A DNA stretch of 64,000 nt, from the NCBI GenBank assembly GCA_000231825.2, contig JH720353.1, forward strand, positions 243,993 to 307,992, read 5' to 3'. Every line of letters starts with the position of its first letter. Within the stretch, counting starts at the first letter, position 1. This DNA is from Tetrahymena elliotti 4EA (taxonomy: Eukaryota > Ciliophora > Oligohymenophorea > Hymenostomatida > Tetrahymenidae). The position numbers were made by a program, and so were the translations under genes. The notes beneath the pieces are model-generated. The model made no database searches. It saw only the letters and a list, made by a program, of their open reading frames with translations, and was not told the origin of the DNA. Positions 56,207-64,000 of the stretch are shown here, piece by piece.

Positions 56207-59200
56207 TCATACTCTTAAATTCTATTTTTATCTAGACCTATTTGTAGAAGAAGATTATTTGCTATTGGGTTGGTTTTAGTAATCCTATTATATTTTAGAT
56301 TTTTATTCACGAGCTTTTCTATTTATAAAGCCAGAGTATTTTTCTAGTACGTCAGTATATAAATTTGAATTATTTTTAGAAAAAAGGTATTAATTATTAT
56401 ATAAATTATTAAAATTGACATTTTATTTTTTTCCTGCCGGAATATTAGATTATGATCTTTTTTCTTAGCCAACTGTCTATGACTAGTCAAAATTCAGAGA
56501 TGAGTTATTAAATTATTTTGTATTGCTTTAGATTTACTACTATACATTTGACATTGTGTTGTTTTATTATTTTTCCAAAAGTAATTCATCAACTATTTTT
56601 ATAAATTTTATTATTAATAGAATTTTCTAAATTAATTCAACAAAATGAATAACAAAATAATTAGTAAGATTTATTTTGAATTGAATCAATTAATTAAAAT
56701 AGTTTAAAATTAAAAAATTTACTTTTTGATTATGGGATTGGAACAAGAGAGCCTGTCTTTTTGCAATACTTAAAGAATATTTCACAATCATCAATATCTT
56801 ATATATTTTTCATTTAGCTTTAAAGATATTCTTTTTCAAAATCTGTTGGGTTATTTTAAGAGATTGAGGTTAAAGCCTAAAATTAGTTATTAACTTTTCT
56901 TAAAATGGTTGAGTTTTGGAGATTATAACTATTAACGCTACTAAAAATTTATTGTTTAGAAAAGTTAAAAGGTGTACTTGAATTACCTCCTAAGCAATTA
57001 CTATTAAAACTTTATGATTACATTGAGTTTTATGCTTCACGATAATTGTTGAGAGATTCTTCTTCTTCTTAATCATTTTATGTTAAAAATCTTTTTTTAG
57101 GATTTAAATTACTATTGAGACTCTCATTGTAATCCTTATCGAACTCTTTAGGAGATTTTCTTTAATCTTCTAAATCGATAATATTTTAGTAAGTAACAAG
57201 AGTCTTTTTACACATATCTTAGGCTTCTAATAGCATTAGCTCGTTCATTTTGCTATTTAATTTGAGATTTTAATCTGAAGGACAAGAATCTTGAGTTGCA
57301 CTATTTAATTCATTTTATATTATTTTGTTTATTTAAAATTCATTTGTACTATTATCTATTGGTGCTTTTTAGAACCTGCTTGAGTTTTAGTTACTGATTT
57401 TCTAAGATTGTTACTTATTTCTTGGCAGATTATTTTGCTTTTAAATCTAATAATTTTTTGAATTACTTTTTTGTTGGCCTTATTTAATCTAGTTTTCCAG
57501 AGAAACGTTAATATTCATCCCAGCAATAGTATTATTTTCTTTATTAAATTAATCAACTTGAACTCCTTTGTCATAAACAAGTGGATTCTTTAGTTAACGA
57601 GTAAAGCTTAATTCCTTAGTAGAAAAAGGAGTAAAACTGTTTTATTTCTCATTATAATCTGACAAAACTGAAGAGTATTCAGAATTTTCAGAGCTAAAAT
57701 TTAAGTAAATTTAGATTTTATCTTATGGATTTAATTTCTTCTTTGGTACAGATTTTAGCAGATGCTATTGTTAATTATCTTCATCAATAACAGTAAGTAA
57801 TTAGTTTTGCACATATTCATCATCAGTACGAGTTAACTAAAAGTCAAATGTGGTGTTATTATTATTATTTACACTCTAAAAATTGTTTGAGTTATATTAA
57901 AATGAGTAATTATTTTGATTTTAATTTACTAGCTATGACGACTTCGAGCTTTCTTCTTTTTAAATTGAAAATACATTTTGTTAGATAACTTTATCATCAT
58001 CATTTGATGGAACTTTTGATTTTAAATTGATGCTGTTTAAGTTTATTTCTCTTTGTAGTTTGTTTTATATTTATTCTTATAAGTTGATACTTACTTAAAC
58101 TGGTTGAGATTATTATTCTTACTTTTAAAATTACTTTTATCTAGATGAGCTGGCTTATTCTTATTTGATATTAGAAGTTCTTTCAGTGTTCTTAGTTGAG
58201 TTTTATTTCACTTCATCTTTAACACGAGGTTTATTGTTGCAATCTTTTTTAACATTCTTATATTCATCGCAACTACTTGATTAGTAATTAGCACAACTAG
58301 AGCTTCCTACAAAAGAATCCATACTGGAGTGATTGAGATCTTTCTGCTAAGGCTTTTAAGTATTTACTTCAAATTATTTCTTTTATAAAATATGCTCTGT
58401 TTGAAGATTTTGTTACTTGAAATGATCTTGGCTTGCTTAAACATTTTTTTAAGTTTTAGGTATTTCTTAAATATCTATACTTTTAGGAATAATAGATATA
58501 CTTGCATGAGAAATTTAACTATTTGACATTTCTTTATTAAATTCTTATTCTCTGATTTAGTTATTAATTAATTCACAAGACTATATGATAGAATATTAAC
58601 CATTTTAATCACGCTAGGAATTTAAAAGAGAGCCAATATCTTATTTCATTTCACTTGCTTAGTTATTTTTAACTAGTGTCTGTTAAATCTACTATGTTAT
58701 TCCTTGTTGATTAAAAATTTATAATTTTTTGTTAATATAATTTGGTTCTATTTTCTATTACACAGAAACAATTTAGGTAGCTTCGATATTTTGATTAGGA
58801 ATTTATTATATTATTGGGTTTTTTTATGTCATTTAATACTTAGAATCTATTTTTATTTGCTACTTTGGCAATAGAGCTTGCATATTTGGTATTTATTATG
58901 ATAGTGGTAAATACTAATGATCTGATATTGTTAAATTCTTTTAGTAGCTATTGAATGGTAAAACTTTTACCATAGGTTATTCAGTTAAGCATATTTATGT
59001 AGGTTATAATTATTAAATATTACCCAAAGCTGCTTAGAAGTGTTGATTATCTTTCAAAAGAAGTATTCCTCCATTTCTTTAAGAATCAACTGAAAAATAT
59101 TTATCTCTTTAAAGCTTCTGACCACTAGAATATTAGTAATAGGAGTCAGTGATTTAAGTACTTTAATTTACTGATTATGATCTTTAGTTGATATTACTTG

Positions 59201-61510
59201 AATAAGGTTAAATAGATTGATACAAGGGCATACTATCTTTACAGATTGTTGTTACCTTTTTAACTGAGGTTATGGGATAGTAATATTTAGATATAGTTGG
59301 TAATTATGTGACTGAAGTATTTATCAAACTTTTGTTGCTGACATCTTTTTTTTCACTTAAGAGAGTTTAACTATCACAGCTTTTGTCTTCTTTTAACTTT
59401 TCGTTAGAGGCTCTAAATACACTTAAAGATGATACATGAGAGAAGCTACGTTACATTTAAGGTTAGTATTCAGATGGATGAGGAATGATTCTGATTTATT
59501 AATCTGCCTAATTTTACTGCAATAAATGATCTTAAGAAACCTATTAAATATCCATTTACTTATAAAGATCTTCTAGCTTTACTACTAACTATCTTTCATT
59601 TGTTTAGTTTTATTTCCATAAAAAATGATTACTTCTTTAATTTTAAATTAATTATTTGCTGTTATTACCACCAAATTAACTATTTTAAAACACTGTTTAA
59701 GTATTGCTAAAAGTATTCTGATCTTTATTGCCACCAGAAATAAATGCATAATTATTTTTTGCTTAAATATTTTTACCACTATTCATCAATAGAAAAGCAG
59801 AGTTGCCACTTTTTTTTTAGTCTTCTGTAGCAGAATACATTAAAGAAATCTAATCATCCATATTTTTTCCTTGGCTTTTATTAGCTAAAGGGGAGCTCAA
59901 GTTAACTTTAGATACTTATTAAGAATTACTCTATTATAAATTAGTTTATTATTCTTTCATTTTCTTTTCAGTTTCCATCTAAATCAAATAATTTTCATTG
60001 TGTGTCTTTGAGTTTTGTTTTTTCTTTTAAGTGAATTCATTTGAAGAGCTTTCTTATTTAGTTGAAGAAGTTTAATTACTAGCTATTTAAGTCCTATTTG
60101 TGCTACTTTATTATATAAATTAGTTTTATTACCTTGTATTTTGTTTTGATGATGAAATACTCTCCTAATTTAATTAATCTTGAGTTTTTTTTACTTCAGA
60201 TTATTTTTGTTCAAAATCAACACTTCTTTGTTAATTTACTAAGCTGACGCTAGTATTTTATTTTATCTATTCTGGTGATTCGTTAAAGCAGCTTTCATCT
60301 CTTAATTAGCTTGTGTTGTGTGCACTTGATAATCTGGCTGTATTCTTATCTACTACTAATATATTTCCAGTAGCTTACTTATTTTATTACTATGGTACAT
60401 TGTTTATTTTTTAATTATATGTATTATTTGATAGAATATCTGAATTATTATTTAATGGGAATAGACAGCTGCATTCTAACTAAGAGGGTAGAGATGAAAT
60501 ATTATCTTTATATTAACATGTATGATTATTAGGAATTTTATTTTTTTATAAGAAATCTCCAACTTTTATGTTTTCTAAAGGAGTAATTTAAGAAAATGTA
60601 GTCCTAATTGTACTTTATTGTTCTGATTCTTAAAATTAAGGAATGTTAGCTAGAATTTTAGGCTAATTGCTTGTATTTATAGCATGCATTTATCTATTAG
60701 TAATAACATTTGTAAATTATTAAGTTTAAGGGTTTTAATTGTTCGTTTTTGATGTTACTGTTATACCTTTATTTCCACTATTATTGTTATTACTACTGTT
60801 AAAACTAGTGTTGTTGTCATAAATAACAACGTTTCTTAACAATTAATAAGGTGACATTCTTGACGATCTATCAATAGAACCTGTAGTGCTATTTTATATT
60901 ATCTTAGGAACTTACTTTTAAGGAGTAGCTACCTAGCTTCTTTACAGTTATGCTTAAGTAATATAAGGAACTTATTGTTGCATTTAATTTTGACCAGCTA
61001 AAGTCACTCTTAATCTTGAAGAAAACTAATTTTATTAGTCCAAAATTTAATCTTGCTAAAGCTAAGATGGTACCTTGCTTTAGTATTCTATCATAGAGTT
61101 ATCTAAATTGGATATAATTGATTTCATTTAACTTGCAGATTAAGAATCATAAAAATCTGTAAAAACAGTTTTTTAATTTGATTTTTGGATATTTGGTACT
61201 TTTTATGTGAAAGCATATTATTGAGGCTAAGAGTGGCCAATTGTTGAAGAACGATTATGAGTTGCTTTAATTGGTACTATTTATTATATTCTGAAAAATA
61301 CATTAATGATGATCAATATCAAATAAACTATTTCAATATTTTAATAGTAGAAGAATAAATTTACGGATAGTTAATCATTGTGGAATATTGCTATGAATGA
61401 GCTGGTAATGAGATAGATCTCTCTTTGGATTGGTTTAACGGCACACCACCTTAACTATAAAATTAATTATTCTGCTCTGTTTCATTTTTTTTAGATGGAG
61501 AACCTCCCAT
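56207..61510 (-). CDS. 1,699-residue Q/N-rich protein with MGG start
   Basis: Three exons (61510-61365, 61290-56723, 56592-56207) total 5,100 nt. The second exon alone stays open for 4,568 bases, which proves the TAA/TAG-glutamine code here. The start MGGSPSKKNE fits N-myristoylation. The body is low-complexity Q/N/S-rich with many SQ, TQ and SP sites and few hydrophobic stretches. A more ordered C-terminal part (KMNELMLLEAQDMCKKTL, then IDDCEIFFKYCKKTGSLVPIP) may be a folded module. The tail carries LYTDVLEKYSGFINRKAREQ. I recognise no domain. The second intron (130 nt) is supported because reading resumes in clear protein-like sequence in the right phase. Role unknown. Confidence 0.78.
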
Positions 61511-62506
61511 TTTACTAAAATAATTTTGCTAGAATTAATTGTATAAATTATCGTTGAGTTCTTCTTAAATATTCTATCCTAACAAACTAAATTTAACAAC
61601 TATTTTTTTTTCTTTTTTTTAATTTTAAGTTAAAAAATTAGCGTTGATTAAAGGATAGTTATACTGATTATGTTTTTACTAATTTTCTAAAAAAAGGTTG
61701 ACTTATTTAATGAAAAAAATAAGAAAATTAAAATAAATTAAAATCAGTTCATAAATTATTTTGTATTCCAACAAAACTACAATAAATAATTTACATTTAT
61801 TTTACAATCAAAGTATTTTTTTAATAATAATCGAAATAATTTAATTTTTTTTTTTAAGTTTGAAATGAAAAATTAAAATTTTCATTCAAGCAAAATATTT
61901 ATTTTTTCAAGAGTATTTTTAAAAAGAAAAAAGTTTTATTGAAAAGAATTTTATTAATATATTTTAAATATTGATTTATGAATTAATTAGGATGAAAAAA
62001 GAATATTTTATTTGAAGAATGAATGAATTGATTAACAAATAAATAGTCATCAGATCAGAGAATAGATGTTTTATCAAATTTATTAATATAGAGACAGAAG
62101 ATTCCCTTTTCCTATTTTAATGTTAATATTAATATGTATGTTGTTGTATCATGATATTTTAAATAAAGTGATTAAGATTCTATTTGATATTTAATAGATA
62201 GATTAATAAATAACAAGAACATATCTATTCATTTAATCATGCATTCTGGTGTGTATGTGTTATTTTGCAAACAAGCAAATGAATAAATAAATGATCCCTT
62301 TTATTCATTTTATTTATTATGAATATATCTTTTTGTATAGGAAAATTTAAAAATAAATTTCTTTTGCTTATTTTTTTTCAAAACAGAAAAAAACTAATTA
62401 ATAAATAAATAAAAAAAATAATTAAAAATCATATCTAAGGAATCACCATCGATTTCAAAAGTATTAAAAGCTAAATTCAACATTAAAGCAAGTAAACAAA
62501 ACCAAG
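61511..62506. other. Divergent promoter region
   Basis: Upstream of both the long Q/N gene (-) and RPN1 (+). AT-rich with T and A runs (about 61847-61856); no defined element. Confidence 0.5.
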
Positions 62507-64000
62507 ATGTCCGACAAAAACAAAATGGAGGAAGAAAAGCCTGTTGCTGAGTAACCTAAGAAAAACAATAAAAAAGATAAGAAGGAGAAGGAAGACGAAC
62601 TTGTAAAACAATTTTCATAATTCAATAGTTAATCAAGGAGAAGAATATTTATTTTACTGCTAATTAATGATCAAAATGAAGTTAAAATGTGCGTTTTAAA
62701 AACAAGCAGATCTAAAAACAAATTAATTGTCACTAATCTGAGATGGAAATAAAATACCATCTTGAAATTTTTTGAAAATAAATGACAGCTATTTTAACTT
62801 GAATAAAAAGTTTTTTCTACTTAAAATGAATCTTCTCCTTCTCTATTTAAAACATAAAACAAAAAGATTTAAGAAATAATATTAATTTTTTTAATTTTAT
62901 TAAGAGCGAAGACGATAAAAAGTTGAAGGAAAATATAGAGTTGTGGGTACTTAGAATATAGGATGTCGATACTAATATAGCTAGTCTTGCCCTTGGTTAA
63001 TTAAGAGAAGAAGTCAGAAAAACTACTACTTCAATGACTTCAGTTCCTAAGCCTTTTAAGTTCTTAAAGGCCCACTATGAAGGTTTGTCAAAATTCTATG
63101 AAGGAAGCCCTGCTTCTTAGTTTAAAGTAAATTAATTAAATACATTTAAGATTTGAAAATGATATTAATGCTTTTTTTTCTGAAAAAAATTAGAAAGAAT
63201 TAGCTGATTTCTTATCAGTCATTTCCATGACTATGGCAGAAAGAGGAAAACAAATCTCTCTCAGATATTTAAAGGAAGGTACTCTCAAGGATTTCAAAAA
63301 TTGGGGTTATGAATATCTTAATCATTTATCTGCTGATATTGGATAAACGTAAATAAAAAGAAATTTAAGAATTATTTATTTCAAATAATCCTTTTTATTG
63401 ATCAGAAAATAAATGAATTTTTAAATATAAATAAACTAGATACAACTAGCGTATTGAAAATAAGGAAAATACTGATGATCTTATTCAGTTAGTTGAAGAT
63501 ATAGTTCCCTACTTTGTTGAAAACAATGCTGAGCATGATGCTGTTGATTTACTTCTTGAAGTTGACAAGCTTAATTTTATTAAAAGAGTAACGAAATATT
63601 TAAATATCAACAATATATTATTTAAAATAAGCAAGAATAGCCTTCCATTATTTCATTAACTCATTCAAATACAATGGATGTTTATTGATTAATTATTTTT
63701 TATTTAAATAATAGTTCGTAAACAAAGAAAATTTCGAAAGAATCTCTTTGTATTTACAGCAATGTTGTTAGTATTGTGTTGATTAATAGGAAATGGAAGA
63801 AACCTTAAAAGTTAATTATGAAATAGCATTAGGACTTTAACTTTATGTAAGCGCTTTGAGATTGGCTATTAAGTTAGATGATATTGAAAAAATTAAAGAA
63901 GTATATTCAAGCTGCCAAGATAAGATTATATTAAAATAACTCTGCTATCTTATTGCCAGACAAAGAATTGTTCTCAGTGAATTAGATCTTGATGAACAAC
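62507..64000 (+). CDS. RPN1: 26S proteasome regulatory subunit RPN1 (PSMD2), 3' end cut off
   Basis: Five exons visible (62507-62602, 62905-63126, 63194-63348, 63440-63587, 63715 to the window edge), about 302 residues of a roughly 900-residue protein. RPN1 is the largest non-ATPase subunit of the proteasome base and docks ubiquitin receptors. Matching blocks are the basic/acidic N-terminus ([15 protein letters not shown]), [19 protein letters not shown] followed by [23 protein letters not shown], and [20 protein letters not shown]. These correspond to [21 protein letters not shown] and NAEADAVDLL in animals and yeast. The PC repeats lie beyond the window. Codons are those of a well-expressed gene. 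Confidence 0.93.

Noticed and set aside
56637..56722. Stop of the long Q/N protein at 56637
   Set aside because: The sequence after 56723 is intron-like, and splicing to 56592 resumes clear protein-like sequence for 128 codons in the correct phase.

Overview
The window reads as nuclear, probably macronuclear, DNA of a ciliate close to Tetrahymena. It is very AT-rich. Genes read cleanly only if TAA and TAG are glutamine and TGA is the sole stop: one frame of 1,700 codons and another of 841 stay open on that rule. Introns are mostly about 45-75 nt, with GTA donors and TAG or AAG acceptors. Every exon-intron model below was built by hand, and exon phases and total lengths were checked for divisibility by three.

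Layout. 1-2399 (-) is the start of a Q-rich coiled-coil gene that runs off the window. 3674-5408 (-) is a SURF1-type cytochrome oxidase assembly protein. 6174-9880 (-) is an FCP1/NLI-type phosphatase with a very long Q/N tail. 10421-11326 (-) is RNase H2 subunit B, with an E2F-like site upstream, divergent from a coiled-coil gene (12092-13656, +). 14364-19250 (+) holds three paralogous small secreted proteins sharing one eight-cysteine scaffold. Then come a Rab GTPase (20956-22086, -), a Gdt1/TMEM165 transporter (22983-23855, -), an ankyrin-DHHC palmitoyltransferase (24647-27141, +), two coiled-coil genes (28279-32388, +), a FYVE-finger protein (33362-34725, -), a tRNA-Leu(AAG), a bacterial-type anhydro-N-acetylmuramic acid kinase (35788-36945, +) and a small MGGC-start protein (37712-38005, -).

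39683-45337 (+) is a tandem pair of plant-type phosphofructokinase homologues. Each has an N-terminal membrane segment and a 4-nt first coding exon, and they have lost different active-site motifs. Next are cytochrome b5 (46397-46774, -), a Q/N-rich protein (49771-51741, -) and a PNPOx-like flavoprotein (52172-52959, +). 53432-55547 is an array of five tRNA-like, probably RNA polymerase III, small RNA genes plus one orphan promoter. All five carry a GTCT element starting exactly 69 bases upstream of the RNA. The window closes with a 1,699-residue Q/N-rich protein (56207-61510, -) and the start of proteasome subunit RPN1 (62507-end, +).

There is no operon logic; genes are individual units with AT-rich spacers. 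Shared themes are membrane traffic (Rab, FYVE, DHHC), mitochondrial and redox functions (SURF1, cytochrome b5, PNPOx-like), and local gene families made by tandem duplication (cysteine-rich peptides, PFK-like pair, small RNAs). The strongest candidates for something undescribed are the small RNA array, the complementary PFK-like pair and the eight-cysteine family.
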